The notes: generated from the letters alone by a model not told the origin. Shown: positions 53,430 to 63,298, numbered from the stretch's first letter. The stretch: 64,000 bases of DNA from an uncultured Verrucomicrobia subdivision 3 bacterium (GCA_903858275.1 CAIOIC010000126.1:1-64000); one strand, 5' to 3'. Made by a program: numbers and translations.

Positions 53430-54596
53430 TCACTTCGCCGGCACGGTGAAGAAAAACGTCGCGCCTTGACCCAGTTCACTTTCACAACGCACCTCGCCGC
53501 CATGCGCCTGAACAATGTGTTTTACGATCGAAAGTCCCAGCCCCGTGCCGCCCTGATCGCGGGAACGAGCCTTGTCCACGCGGTAAAACCGCTCAAACAC
53601 CCGGTCCAGCGCCTCCGGCGGAATACCCGGTCCGTCATCGCGCACAAAAACCTCAATGGCACCATCGGCCAACGTATTTCCGCCGACCACCAGACAGCCA
53701 TCCGTGCGGCCATATTTGATGGCATTATCCACCAGGTTCGATAACACCTGATCCAACCGGTTGGCATCGCCATTGGCGGTGAACTCAGGCATTTCGTTCA
53801 CCAGCACCACATTTTTAATTTCCGCCTTGGTCTGGAGATGGGAAAAAACTTTATCAACCAGCGCCCGCAATCGCACCGGCTGCAAGTCCAGCGTCATCCG
53901 GCCGGATTCCAGCGCGGAGATTGTCAGCAAATCCTGGATGAGCAAATCGAGCCGGTTGGCGTTGCGCTCGATTGTTTTCAGGAACCGCTCAGCCACTTCA
54001 GGGTTGTTGCGCGCGCCGTCGAGCAGCGTCTCCACGTAGCCCTTAATAAGCGACAGCGGCGTGCGCAACTCGTGGCTCACGTTGGCGACAAATTCCTCCC
54101 GCTGCCGCTCCAACCGCTTGAGCCGCGTCAAATCATGGAAAACCAGAATCGTCCCCTCGCGTTCGCCGGCGGCGTTCGTGATGGCAGCAGCGTTGACCTG
54201 CAGCCAGCGCTCGCCCAATCCCGGCAATTTGATCTCGTAGTCCAGCACCTGCTGCTCGGTCTCCGCACGCTGGAGCAACCCGTCCAGTTCCTGAATTCGC
54301 AGCGCCTCGACGATGGTTTTGCCACGCAATTCCGCTTTGAGGCCGAAGAGGTTTTTGAACGCACGATTGGCGAGGTGGATTTTCCGGTTCCGGTCCAGCA
54401 ACAACAAGCCCTCGAGCATGGAGTCAAACAGGGTTTTCTGCTGCGCCTGCGCGTCCACGGAATTCTGCTGCTGGCGGCGCTGCGAGGAATCCAACTCCGC
54501 CGCGTGCCGCCCCTGCAAAGCGCTAAACTTTGCCCGCCACCAGAAATGGAGGCCAGCCAGCGCCGCGAGCGCGAGGATGAAAAGGAAAAACCACAC
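53430..54596 (-). CDS. PhoR-like sensor histidine kinase
   Basis: A 388-aa membrane sensor starting with GTG at 54596. One N-terminal membrane segment (FFLFILALAALAGLHFWW) is followed by a coiled linker, a PAS domain (residues about 55-160, GLLLLDRNRKIHLANRAFKN), the DHp helix ANVSHELRTPLSLIKGY with the phosphorylated His, and an ATPase domain: LSNLVDNAIKYG (N box), VRDDGPGIPP (G1), GGTGLGLSIVKHIV (G2). The PAS-kinase layout with a single membrane anchor is PhoR-like. The response regulator gene precedes it, separated by nested inverted repeats. Confidence 0.93.
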   Translation of the reverse strand: MWFFLFILALAALAGLHFWWRAKFSALQGRHAAELDSSQRRQQQNSVDAQAQQKTLFDSMLEGLLLLDRNRKIHLANRAFKNLFGLKAELRGKTIVEALRIQELDGLLQRAETEQQVLDYEIKLPGLGERWLQVNAAAITNAAGEREGTILVFHDLTRLKRLERQREEFVANVSHELRTPLSLIKGYVETLLDGARNNPEVAERFLKTIERNANRLDLLIQDLLTISALESGRMTLDLQPVRLRALVDKVFSHLQTKAEIKNVVLVNEMPEFTANGDANRLDQVLSNLVDNAIKYGRTDGCLVVGGNTLADGAIEVFVRDDGPGIPPEALDRVFERFYRVDKARSRDQGGTGLGLSIVKHIVQAHGGEVRCESELGQGATFFFTVPAK

Positions 54597-54608
54597 AGGA
54601 ATTATTTA

Positions 54609-54792
54609 ACCACGGATGGACACGGATGCACACGGATAAAAATGAGATATTGAGTCAGCTTCGTGGGGCGAGCGTCCTCGCGAGCCGCTGATGCCTGCGA
54701 CATTCGGCTCGCGAGGACGCTCGCCCCACCGATTTGACAGAACACCCTTGTCCGCTTGCCCCATCCGTGTTTATCCGTGTCCATCCGTGGTT
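54609..54792. repeat. Nested inverted repeats between the two-component genes
   Basis: Outer arms are CACGGATG-family copies at 54609-54638 and, inverted, 54762-54792. The inner pair is a perfect 25-bp inverted repeat: 54663-54687 (GTGGGGCGAGCGTCCTCGCG plus AGCCG) and 54705-54729, separated by 17 nt. It would form a strong stem-loop in the message from the response regulator to the kinase gene, but no T-run follows. Confidence 0.85.
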
Positions 54793-54795
54793 CAT

Positions 54796-55476
54796 TTATT
54801 CGACGAAGCGGTAGCCCACCCCGCGCACCGTATCCAGATGCTTCGCCGCCGGGCCGATTTTTTCGCGCAACCGGCGCATGTGCGTATCCACCGTGCGCGT
54901 GTCAATCAGGCTGTCGTATTCCCACACATCGCGGAGGAGCTGGTCGCGCGACTGCACCCGGCCCGAGCGTTGCGCGAGGATCGTCAGCAGCTTGAACTCC
55001 GTCGCTGTCATTTCGATGGGCTTGTTCTTCCAGGCCACCACATGGCGCGGCAAATCAATCAGCAGATCGCCGAAGCGCAGTTGCTCCTTCGGTTTCTCCT
55101 CGGATTGCGAACGGGAAAGAATTTTCTTCACGCGCAACATCAATTCGCGCGGACTGAAGGGCTTGGTCAGATAATCATCCGCGCCAAGCTCGAGGCCCAG
55201 CACACGATCAATCTCCGCCGCCTTGGCCGTGAGCATGATGATGGGCACCTTGGCCGTGGCTGCGTCGAGGCGCAGCGCCTTGCAGATTTCAAATCCATCC
55301 ATCTCCGGCAACATCACGTCCAGCACAATGAGGTCGGGTTTCTGTGCACGGACTTTTTTGAGCGCCTCCGCACCGTCCGCCGCCGTGGTGACAGCATAGC
55401 CAGCCTGCTTCAAATTGAACTCAACCAGCTCAATGATTTCCGGCTCGTCATCCACGACCAAAATTCGCGGTTTCAC
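54796..55476 (-). CDS. PhoB/OmpR-family response regulator
   Basis: A 226-aa DNA-binding regulator starting with GTG at 55476. Receiver domain: ILVVDDEPEIIELVEFNL, LIVLDVMLPEMDGFEICK (phosphoacceptor Asp), IIMLTAKA and YLTKPFSPREL. The winged-helix domain follows with LTILAQRSGRVQSRDQLL and TVDTHMRRLREKIG, RGVGYRF. It precedes the PhoR-like kinase gene in the same direction, the usual order for phosphate-type systems. No pst or pho transport genes are in the window, so phosphate control is only a possibility. Confidence 0.95.
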   Translation of the reverse strand: MKPRILVVDDEPEIIELVEFNLKQAGYAVTTAADGAEALKKVRAQKPDLIVLDVMLPEMDGFEICKALRLDAATAKVPIIMLTAKAAEIDRVLGLELGADDYLTKPFSPRELMLRVKKILSRSQSEEKPKEQLRFGDLLIDLPRHVVAWKNKPIEMTATEFKLLTILAQRSGRVQSRDQLLRDVWEYDSLIDTRTVDTHMRRLREKIGPAAKHLDTVRGVGYRFVE

Positions 55477-55606
55477 GCTGGCAGTGTGGCACGCGGCAAT
55501 TCGTCACACAATTTCAATCCGGTGACAACCATGTGACGATTGGGTGACAAAAATGACCGGCGACATTCTGCTTTTGCGTCACCGAGAAATTTGCCACGCT
55601 CGGCTC

Positions 55607-57019
55607 ATGCCAATCCCAGTCATCAGCATTGCGCAGATGCGCGAGTGGGAAGCCGCGACCTGGGCCACCGGCCAGACCGAGGCCGAGGTCATCCGCCGCG
55701 CCGGCAAGCGCGTCGCGCGCCGCGCCCGCAAGCTCACCCGCGCCAGCGACACGATTCTTTTTCTCGTCGGCAAGGGCCACAACGGCGACGACGCCCGCGC
55801 CGCCGCCAAGGAAATCGAAGGCCGCCACGCGAAGGTGCTGGAAATGTTCCTGCCGGACACCGACCGGCTGCCGCTGGAATCCGCGCTCAAGGAGAAACCC
55901 GCGCTCATCGTGGACGGACTTTTCGGCATCGGGCTGAACCGCCCGCTCTCCGAGAGCTGGCAGAAAATCATCACCACCATCAACGCCAGCAAAATTCCTA
56001 TCCTCGCGATTGACGCACCCTCCGGGCTGAACGCCGACACCGGCGGCACCTTCGGTGCGGGCATTGAAGCAACCGTTACGCTCACGGTGGGCGCGCCTAA
56101 AGCAGGACTGCTCGCACCGGCGGCGTGGCCGTTCGTCGGACGCTTGGAAGTGACGGAAGATGTTGGCCTCGTCCCCTGCCCGTTCGCAACCGAACTGAAC
56201 TGGACCCTGCCGGAAGATTTTGAGGATTTCCCGCCATCGCGTCCCGTGACCGGAAACAAAGGCAGTTTCGGGCACGCGGCCATTGTGGCCGGAAGTCTTG
56301 GTTTTCACGGTGCCGCCGTGCTCGCCACGCGCGGCGCGCAACGGGCGCAGCCGGGACTCGTCACCCTGCTCACGCAGGAAAATGTTTATTATCCCATCGC
56401 GGCGCAGATGCAGTCCGCCATGGTAAACCTATGGCGCCCGGAAGCGAAATTGCCCGAAGGCACGAGCGCCTTGCTGGCCGGCCCGGGGCTGGCCGCCCGG
56501 GATTTGCCGGATGAAATGCGCAAGGCGGTGCGGCACTGGTGGCGCGATCTGAAATTTCCATTCATCGCGGATGCCAGTGCGCTGGATTTTCTGTCGGCGG
56601 AACCGTTCCAGAAAAATTGCATCCGGGTGCTCACGCCCCATCCCGGCGAGGCGGCGAGGCTGCTCAACAGCACCGCGGCGCAGGTGCAGGCCAACCGCCG
56701 GGCGGCGCTGCGCGAACTTTCCCGGAAATATGGCAACTGCTGGGTGGTGCTGAAAGGACACCAGACACTGGTCGGGCGCAGCGAGGGGAATATTTACACC
56801 AATCCTTCCGGCAACGCGCAACTCGCACAGGGCGGCAGCGGCGATCTGCTGGCCGGCTACATCGCCGGCCTGCTCGCGCAACCGGCGTTACAGGCAGACG
56901 TCGAAAAAACCTTGCGCTACGCCGTCTGGCAGCACGGGGCGGCGGCGGATGAATTATCAGCGACCCGCCACAACTGGACGGTGGAAGAACTGGCCGGAAA
57001 TATTGGTGACGCAAGGTAA
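55607..57019 (+). CDS. nnr: Bifunctional NAD(P)H-hydrate repair enzyme
   Basis: Repairs damaged NAD(P)H hydrates: an N-terminal NAD(P)HX epimerase domain (residues about 1-215; VGKGHNGDDARAAAKEI, LIVDGLFGIGLNRPLSE, AIDAPSGLNADTG) and a C-terminal ADP- or ATP-dependent dehydratase domain (residues about 230-470; ALLAGPGLAARDL, VLTPHPGEAARLL, WVVLKGHQTLVG, NAQLAQGGSGDLLAGYIAGL). Total 470 aa. The ATG at 55607 gives the family N terminus MPIPVISIAQMREWE; an earlier in-frame start lies in the promoter gap shared with the divergent response regulator gene. Confidence 0.95.
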   Translation: MPIPVISIAQMREWEAATWATGQTEAEVIRRAGKRVARRARKLTRASDTILFLVGKGHNGDDARAAAKEIEGRHAKVLEMFLPDTDRLPLESALKEKPALIVDGLFGIGLNRPLSESWQKIITTINASKIPILAIDAPSGLNADTGGTFGAGIEATVTLTVGAPKAGLLAPAAWPFVGRLEVTEDVGLVPCPFATELNWTLPEDFEDFPPSRPVTGNKGSFGHAAIVAGSLGFHGAAVLATRGAQRAQPGLVTLLTQENVYYPIAAQMQSAMVNLWRPEAKLPEGTSALLAGPGLAARDLPDEMRKAVRHWWRDLKFPFIADASALDFLSAEPFQKNCIRVLTPHPGEAARLLNSTAAQVQANRRAALRELSRKYGNCWVVLKGHQTLVGRSEGNIYTNPSGNAQLAQGGSGDLLAGYIAGLLAQPALQADVEKTLRYAVWQHGAAADELSATRHNWTVEELAGNIGDAR

Positions 57020-57049
57020 GTTTCGGTTTAAATATAAACAAGTCCACGT

Positions 57050-58936
57050 ATGCCAGCTTACTCTAATCTCAACAAAACGCTTTTAAGCGCTTTACTTGGT
57101 TTGCTCTTCGCCGTAAAGACCGGCGCAGATCAACCCAAATCTCCGGCGGATAAACTCGACCGGATTCCCGGCACACGCTTCGAGTTGAACGGGGTTTTTC
57201 AGGAATATATTACCGGCATCACCGAAGACTGGTTATTACCGCTGCCACAAAGAAACCCGGCAATTTTGCAGATGTTGGCCGACCGGGATAAACAGCCGCA
57301 GCGCGATCTGTTGTCCTGGTCGGGCGAGTTCGCCGGCAAATATCTTACCGGCGGCACCCAAATATACAGGCTCACGCACGACCCGAAACTCAAAGACTGC
57401 CTCTCCAAATTCGTCGCGGACCTGGTGAAATTGCAGACGGAAGACGGTTATCTGGGACCGTATTCAAAAAGCGATCGGCTGCAAAGAGGGTGGGATGTCT
57501 GGGGACATTATCATGCCATGCTGGGGTTATTGCTCTGGCATGAGGAAACAGCTGATCCGAAGGCATTGCAATGTGCCGTAAAAATCGGCGACATGCTCTG
57601 CAAAAAGTTTCTCCATGGCAACAAACGCATTGTGGATGGCGGCAGCGTGGAGATGAACCACTCAGTCATCCATTCGCTATGCCTGCTTTATAAAGCCACA
57701 AAAACGCCGACCTATCTGGAACTGGCACGCCAGATTGCCGACGAAGAGTTCCCAGACAGGCGGGCGGGCGATTTTGTGCGCACCGCCCTCGCGGGCAAGG
57801 AATTCTATCAAACTCCCAAACCGCGCTGGGAAAGCCTGCATTCGATTCAAGGGCTTGCGGAATTATATCGGATCATCGGCCAAGATGACTACCGCAAGGC
57901 GCTTGAGCATCATTGGTGGAGCATTACGAAACTTGACCGACATAATAACGGCGGTTTTTCTTCGGGTGAACAGGCTCAGGGAAATCCATATAATCCGGGT
58001 GCAATCGAAACCTGTTGCACCGTCGCCTGGATTGCGCTGGGGGTGGATATGCTGCGATTGACCGGCAACCCGGTCGTGGCGGATGAGCTGGAGCTTTCCA
58101 CGCTCAATCAGGTGCTGGGCTACCAGCATCGCTCCGGCAAATGGTGCACTTACAGCGCTCCTATGGACGGCAGACGATACCCCAGCATACAAGACATCGC
58201 ATTTCAAATTCGCCCCGGCAGCGAGGAAATCAATTGCTGCAGCGCGAATGCGCCGCGAGGCTTTGGCATGATCAGCGACTGGGCCTTGATGACCGATGGG
58301 CAGGGTCTGGTTTTGAATTGGTATGGCCCGTCCACCATAAGCGCCAAGTTGAACGGCACGACGGTGACCATCCACCAGGAAACAGATTATCCACGTAACG
58401 GGCGGATTGTGTTCCATGTTTCCCCTGAACACGCCAAGAAATTCCCGCTGAAACTTCGCATTCCCCACTGGTCAACCCAAAGCCGTGTGCTAGTGAATGG
58501 CCAACCGGTTGCCGAGGTTAAACCCGGTGCCTACCTTGCTTTGGATCGCGAATGGAAACCTGGCGACACTATCGAGATGAACCTCGACATGTCTTTACGT
58601 TACTGGGCGGGCGAAAAAGAATGTGCGGGCAAGACCTCCATCTACCGCGGCCCGCTTTTGTTGGTTTATGAACTCCCCCGCAAGGGCGACCAGACGAAGC
58701 CGGAGTTCGATGCCGCCATGATGAAGGAAAAAGTCATCGCCGATAATGGGGAGCTGGCACCGCCCTGGCTGCTATTGGAATTTAAAGACACTACCGACAA
58801 GCCGGTGCGTTTGCGCGATTACGGCACCGCCGGTGACCGCGGCCTCAGATACGCATCCTGGCTGAATGTTAAAAATGTCAAACCGACGCCGTTTTCTGAA
58901 GCAAACCCCTTGCGCAGCAGCCCTTCGACGAAATGA
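57050..58936 (+). CDS. GH127-type beta-L-arabinofuranosidase
   Basis: Secreted 628-aa enzyme with a signal peptide (LLSALLGLLFAVKTGAD). The (alpha/alpha)-barrel of GH127 (formerly DUF1680) is shown by GGTQIYRLTHDPKLKD, LQTEDGYLGPY, DVWGHYHAMLGLLLWH and the cysteine-linked site: FSSGEQAQG, GAIETCCTVAWI and EINCCSANAPRG, with the glutamate, cysteine and paired cysteines that hold zinc and form the active site in the family. A beta-sandwich follows (RIPHWSTQSRVLVNG). It cleaves terminal beta-L-arabinofuranose from plant glycans in known members. It starts 30 bp after nnr. Confidence 0.92.
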   Translation: MPAYSNLNKTLLSALLGLLFAVKTGADQPKSPADKLDRIPGTRFELNGVFQEYITGITEDWLLPLPQRNPAILQMLADRDKQPQRDLLSWSGEFAGKYLTGGTQIYRLTHDPKLKDCLSKFVADLVKLQTEDGYLGPYSKSDRLQRGWDVWGHYHAMLGLLLWHEETADPKALQCAVKIGDMLCKKFLHGNKRIVDGGSVEMNHSVIHSLCLLYKATKTPTYLELARQIADEEFPDRRAGDFVRTALAGKEFYQTPKPRWESLHSIQGLAELYRIIGQDDYRKALEHHWWSITKLDRHNNGGFSSGEQAQGNPYNPGAIETCCTVAWIALGVDMLRLTGNPVVADELELSTLNQVLGYQHRSGKWCTYSAPMDGRRYPSIQDIAFQIRPGSEEINCCSANAPRGFGMISDWALMTDGQGLVLNWYGPSTISAKLNGTTVTIHQETDYPRNGRIVFHVSPEHAKKFPLKLRIPHWSTQSRVLVNGQPVAEVKPGAYLALDREWKPGDTIEMNLDMSLRYWAGEKECAGKTSIYRGPLLLVYELPRKGDQTKPEFDAAMMKEKVIADNGELAPPWLLLEFKDTTDKPVRLRDYGTAGDRGLRYASWLNVKNVKPTPFSEANPLRSSPSTK

Positions 58937-58948
58937 CGGGAACCCGCA

Positions 58949-60676
58949 TCACAGCTTCCGCATTTCACTGCCCGCCAGTTGAATCAGCGGCTTAATCGTC
59001 GCCGCGCTGAAATCCAGTTTACTGCCCGCCGCCGCGAACAATTCCGGCAACGGCCGGGAGCCGCCGAGGGTCAGGGATTTTTTGTAATCACCCAGCGCCT
59101 TGGACCGGTTCGCCTTGGAATTCGCCCACACCTGCAGCGCGCCGAGCTGCGCGATGCCGTATTCGACGTAGTAAAACGGATACAGGAAAATGTGCAACTG
59201 CCGGTGCCACGAATGCACCCGCACTTCCCCGAAGCCGCTGAAATCCACATCGCCGCCGAAGCGGTCCATCAGTTTCAAGTAAGCCGCCTTGCGCTCGGCG
59301 CGCGTGTGGCCGGGATGCGTGTAGATCCAGTGCTGAAAACCGTCCACCACCGCCATCCACGGGAAAAATCCGATGATGCCTTCCAGGTGCGTCTTGCGCG
59401 CGCGCGCCGCTTCCGCCGGCGCGTAAAATTCCTCGATGAATTCGTTGCCGAGCAGTTCCATCGCCATCGAAGCGACCTCGCAAAACTCAATCGGCGCGCT
59501 GCGATACGGATACAAATCCTCGCCGCGCGTCGCCTGCGCGTGGAACGCATGACCGGCCTCGTGCAGAATCGTCTCCACGTCGCGCTGCACGCCGACGGCG
59601 TTCATGAAGATAAACGGCACGCGTGCCTCGCTCAGGGTTGACTGGTAGCCGCCCGGCGCCTTGCCTTTGCGGTTGTCGAGGTCGAGCAACTTCTTGTCCT
59701 GCAGCTCCTGAAAATTCGCCGCGAGCCCCGCATCAAGCTGGTTAAATATTTTCTGGGTGCGCGAAACCATTTCGCCAACATCGGCAAATGGCTTCAACGG
59801 CGCGCGATTCTGCGGATCCACGGCCAAGTCCCACGGACGCAACTTCGCCAAATTCAACTGCCGCTTGCGTTCGTTCTGGATGGCGCGGACGGCGGGCATA
59901 ATTTCGCTTTCAATGGCGTCGTGGAATTTCACGCAATCCGCCGGCGTGTAATCGAAGCGGCCTTTCTGGCGGAAGATGAATTCGAGGTAGTTGTCGAAAC
60001 CCGCGTTTTTCGCGATCTGGTGACGGAACTTGATCAGCTCGTCCATGATTTCATCGCACTTCTCCACGTCCTGCAACCGGCGCCGGGCAACGAGTTCCCA
60101 AGCCTCCTGCCGCAATGCGCGGTCCGGCTCTTCCAGAAAGCGACCCATCTGCACCAAAGTCTTTTCCTCGCCGCGAAACTTCACCGTTTGCGCACCGATG
60201 AGCTTTTGATACTGCTGGCCGAGCTTAGCCTCCTCGGTCTCCAGCGCCACGTTTTCCGGGCGGAACAGCTGGACGTGATTCGCGACATCGCGATCAAAGA
60301 CCTCGTAGCGCGGCTGGGACAGGTTTTTCCGCTGCGGATGCGCGACGTAAAGCTGCTCCAGCGCGAACTGGCGAGGCTTGAGCTGCGGTTCGACATGTTC
60401 GACAAAATACAGATACGCCTTCTCCGCCTCGGCGTTATCCGTGTGGCAGGTCATGGCGATGTTACGACGCGAAGCCTCCTCGTCGAGCGCGGCGGAAAGT
60501 TCACTCCAGTCGAGCAGCCATTTCTCCAAGTCAGCCACAGACCTGGCTTGCGTCATGCGCGCCTCCAGCTGGTCAAACAGCGGCGCAATCTGCGGCCAGT
60601 CGCCGAGATCAATCTCAGACGGAACAAAGGAACGCGGTTTCGCGGGCGGTAATTTTCCAAACGGCAACAAATTCAT
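58949..60676 (-). CDS. M3-family oligoendopeptidase
   Basis: A 575-aa cytoplasmic-type zinc peptidase of the PepF/thimet family from the ATG at 60676. The metal site is HEAGH at residues 372-376 (ETILHEAGHAFHAQATRGED), with the downstream acidic ligand segment SAPIEFCEVASMAMELLGNE. The N-terminal helical regions and length fit the family. No signal peptide is seen. Probably degrades small peptides. It is convergent with the GH127 gene, with 12 bp between stops. Confidence 0.95.
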   Translation of the reverse strand: MNLLPFGKLPPAKPRSFVPSEIDLGDWPQIAPLFDQLEARMTQARSVADLEKWLLDWSELSAALDEEASRRNIAMTCHTDNAEAEKAYLYFVEHVEPQLKPRQFALEQLYVAHPQRKNLSQPRYEVFDRDVANHVQLFRPENVALETEEAKLGQQYQKLIGAQTVKFRGEEKTLVQMGRFLEEPDRALRQEAWELVARRRLQDVEKCDEIMDELIKFRHQIAKNAGFDNYLEFIFRQKGRFDYTPADCVKFHDAIESEIMPAVRAIQNERKRQLNLAKLRPWDLAVDPQNRAPLKPFADVGEMVSRTQKIFNQLDAGLAANFQELQDKKLLDLDNRKGKAPGGYQSTLSEARVPFIFMNAVGVQRDVETILHEAGHAFHAQATRGEDLYPYRSAPIEFCEVASMAMELLGNEFIEEFYAPAEAARARKTHLEGIIGFFPWMAVVDGFQHWIYTHPGHTRAERKAAYLKLMDRFGGDVDFSGFGEVRVHSWHRQLHIFLYPFYYVEYGIAQLGALQVWANSKANRSKALGDYKKSLTLGGSRPLPELFAAAGSKLDFSAATIKPLIQLAGSEMRKL

Positions 60677-60751
60677 GGCCGCAGGATAAAACACGCGCGG
60701 CAAATGGAAATTATTTTATCAAAATCCATTTGCCGCCGCGGCGGCCGCCGA

Positions 60752-63298
60752 TCAATTCGGATTAAGCCGGAAGAAAGCCTGCGGTGCGGCTTGATTTGTC
60801 ACCGTCACGACGCGTTCGGTCGCGGTCTCAAGGACGGAATGCGGTGCCGGGGTCCACGGCCCGGAAATGTTGGGGGCGGTTTCGAGCGGAAAGGCGGGAG
60901 CGCTGGCAGGCCAGGAGACCAGCGAAGCATTGCCGACATTCTCGATTTTCAGCCGGGGCTCCGGCAGCGGCCATTGCAGCACGGTCATCGAGAACGGCGG
61001 CAGCGAGATTCCGGCCGCCGGATTGAAGTTGGTGACGACTTGCGCCGTGGGCGCGACGACCGGGGCGGTTTCGTTGTTGTCGGTGATATTGACGGAAGTC
61101 AACCGCCGCAGCATCACGTTGCCGGACGGCGGATTGGTTCCGGCGAAATTCACCGCGAGCGAATTCGTGCGGTGTAAATTGAATATCACCAGCGAATGAT
61201 TGCTCCCTTTGGAGAACGCATAGGACTGGATAAAGTGGGCGTTGGTGTAGGAGATGGAATTCAAGTTGTTCACGTTCCACGTCGGATTATCACCGGAATG
61301 GGTCGTGGCAAGCAAATCGCCGGCCAGCGCCGTATTGGCAAGCTGCAGCGCGTAATAGTGCGGACGCTTGCGATCCGTCACGCCGACATCCACCACCGCG
61401 CCCCAGATGGGCGAGTAAAGATGGTCGACGCGCTGCGCGTGATAGCCGCCGAAGCACATGAAGCCCTGATCGCGGATGTGCAATTCGCGCAGCATCATCA
61501 ACATGTTATCCGCCACGGCGAGCGCGGAGCCGACGGAGGGCACCAGCGCATTCAACTCCGCCTGGGTCAGCGCGCTGTTGGTGCTGACGGGATCGTTGAT
61601 GCTGATCTCGTAAATCGCGAGCGGCACCGGGCGGCTGGAAGCCTGGATGTTGGTGTATTGCTGATACATAAAGCCATTCGGCTTGTTCCACCATTCCGGC
61701 TCGGCGAACAGCGGACTGAACATCTCTTCGTTGTTCGCAAAATTGTTCAGGCGATTGCCCATGTAGGGCGCGAAGCACATCATATCGTGGTTCGTTCCCG
61801 CATCGTGCGTGTGGATGCCGCGCCAGGGAACCACCGTCTGCTCGCCAAGGATGAAATTAAATTTCGCGCGCTGATAATACGGCGAACTTTTGGCCACGCC
61901 GAAGATTTCGCTGGCATGCGCACCCAGCGCGGGCGGATCACTCAAGGCCGCGCCGCGATAAACCGGATTCCAGTTCTCGTTGCCGTATTCGATGTGGATG
62001 GTGTTGAACACACTGGTCCACGGCAGCGGATGGCCGAGTTCGTGGCGGCGTTTGCCGTAGGCCATGTTGGTGCCGCCACCGAGGTAGGCCATCAGGTTGG
62101 TGATCTCGGATTTGGAGGCCATCGGCGAAACCATCATCCAAGGATCGGCATGCAAGGTTTCGCACAGCACCAGAAAATCATGGAGACCCAACGAAATCAG
62201 ATTCTGGTTGGTGCTGTAAGTGCCATAGGCAGCCCGCACACGCTCAAACTTTGGAGCCAGTTCATTTTCCACCGTGTCGCCGAGAAACTGCCAATTGGGA
62301 TAGCGGATGAAGCCCGGATTCAGCGCGCGCAACGCCGCCACCACTTCATCCCGAAAGACGGTGGGATTCGACGGATCACCACCGGTGGCACGCAGACTCA
62401 CATCGTCCAGCAACGCCGCTGAACCCTGCGACACGGAAAATTGAAGCGAGCACGGCCCGCTGATCACACCGGTTTCATTGCAGGAAAATGTGTTGGTGTA
62501 ATTCACCCAGTTCGTCGGGAGCGAAATGATCTGACTTAAATTATAGGTGCCGCTGCCGCGCCGGAAATTGACGAGCATCGGACTGTTGGCCGCCAGCCCC
62601 TTGGCGCGGTAGGTCAATTGATACTGCCCCTTCAGCCGCACGAAATTCGCTCCCTGCCAGGTATCGAAGTTCGCGATCAACGTCGCCTGGTCGCCAGTGG
62701 CGGGAGCCGTGAGCCGCGCACATTGCTTGCCGGCAGGCGGCGGGGGAAGATCGTTGGTCTCGCTGGTGATTGAGCCATTGCCCATGAAACTCGTCCACCA
62801 ACCAGTAATTGCAGAGCCCGCCCCTCCGCCCAAAACGGATTTCCGCAAAATCATCCAGTCACCCATCACCGGCGGCGGGTTGGATCCCGAAAAAATGTAA
62901 ACGGTGCCGTTCGTATTACCGGCCGGATCGCGCGGATTGATATTGTTCAACAGCGTTCCCTGGCGGCCTTTGATGGTGTTGCCATAAACAAATTCATAGT
63001 CCGCGCCCGCCCAGAAACCGCTGGCCCATTGCGTCCACGGGCCGTTCTCCACCGCGTTCGTCGCCGTGCCGGAGCCAATCGGCACGATGGACTGATAGAG
63101 AATCCCTTCGAAGCCGGGATTGTTGTGGATGTGCTCCTTCAGGACTTGGCCGGAGTCGTAATAATTGATCTGCGCCAGATCCATGCCGAAGTGTTTCACG
63201 GTCGGCGTGACGACGTTGGTGCCGATGGTGATGGTCGTGTCCGCGTGCGCCAGTGCGCAAAGCGCGGCCAAGGTTGCCAGGGTCAGGATAGTTTTCAT
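60752..63298 (-). CDS. Secreted GH51-like alpha-L-arabinofuranosidase
   Basis: An 848-aa exported protein with a signal peptide (MKTILTLATLAALCALAHAD). A carbohydrate-binding-like insert lies between about residues 60 and 300. The TIM barrel carries HIEYGNENWNPVYRG with Asn-Glu as candidate acid/base, and PLAIYEISINDP with a candidate nucleophile Glu, consistent with GH51-type clan GH-A enzymes. A C-terminal beta-sandwich (SLVIFNLHRTNSLAVNFAG) precedes a tail ending AFFRLNPN. Probably removes arabinose from plant polysaccharide, together with the GH127 enzyme nearby. The exact family needs a profile search. Confidence 0.8.
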   Translation of the reverse strand: MKTILTLATLAALCALAHADTTITIGTNVVTPTVKHFGMDLAQINYYDSGQVLKEHIHNNPGFEGILYQSIVPIGSGTATNAVENGPWTQWASGFWAGADYEFVYGNTIKGRQGTLLNNINPRDPAGNTNGTVYIFSGSNPPPVMGDWMILRKSVLGGGAGSAITGWWTSFMGNGSITSETNDLPPPPAGKQCARLTAPATGDQATLIANFDTWQGANFVRLKGQYQLTYRAKGLAANSPMLVNFRRGSGTYNLSQIISLPTNWVNYTNTFSCNETGVISGPCSLQFSVSQGSAALLDDVSLRATGGDPSNPTVFRDEVVAALRALNPGFIRYPNWQFLGDTVENELAPKFERVRAAYGTYSTNQNLISLGLHDFLVLCETLHADPWMMVSPMASKSEITNLMAYLGGGTNMAYGKRRHELGHPLPWTSVFNTIHIEYGNENWNPVYRGAALSDPPALGAHASEIFGVAKSSPYYQRAKFNFILGEQTVVPWRGIHTHDAGTNHDMMCFAPYMGNRLNNFANNEEMFSPLFAEPEWWNKPNGFMYQQYTNIQASSRPVPLAIYEISINDPVSTNSALTQAELNALVPSVGSALAVADNMLMMLRELHIRDQGFMCFGGYHAQRVDHLYSPIWGAVVDVGVTDRKRPHYYALQLANTALAGDLLATTHSGDNPTWNVNNLNSISYTNAHFIQSYAFSKGSNHSLVIFNLHRTNSLAVNFAGTNPPSGNVMLRRLTSVNITDNNETAPVVAPTAQVVTNFNPAAGISLPPFSMTVLQWPLPEPRLKIENVGNASLVSWPASAPAFPLETAPNISGPWTPAPHSVLETATERVVTVTNQAAPQAFFRLNPN

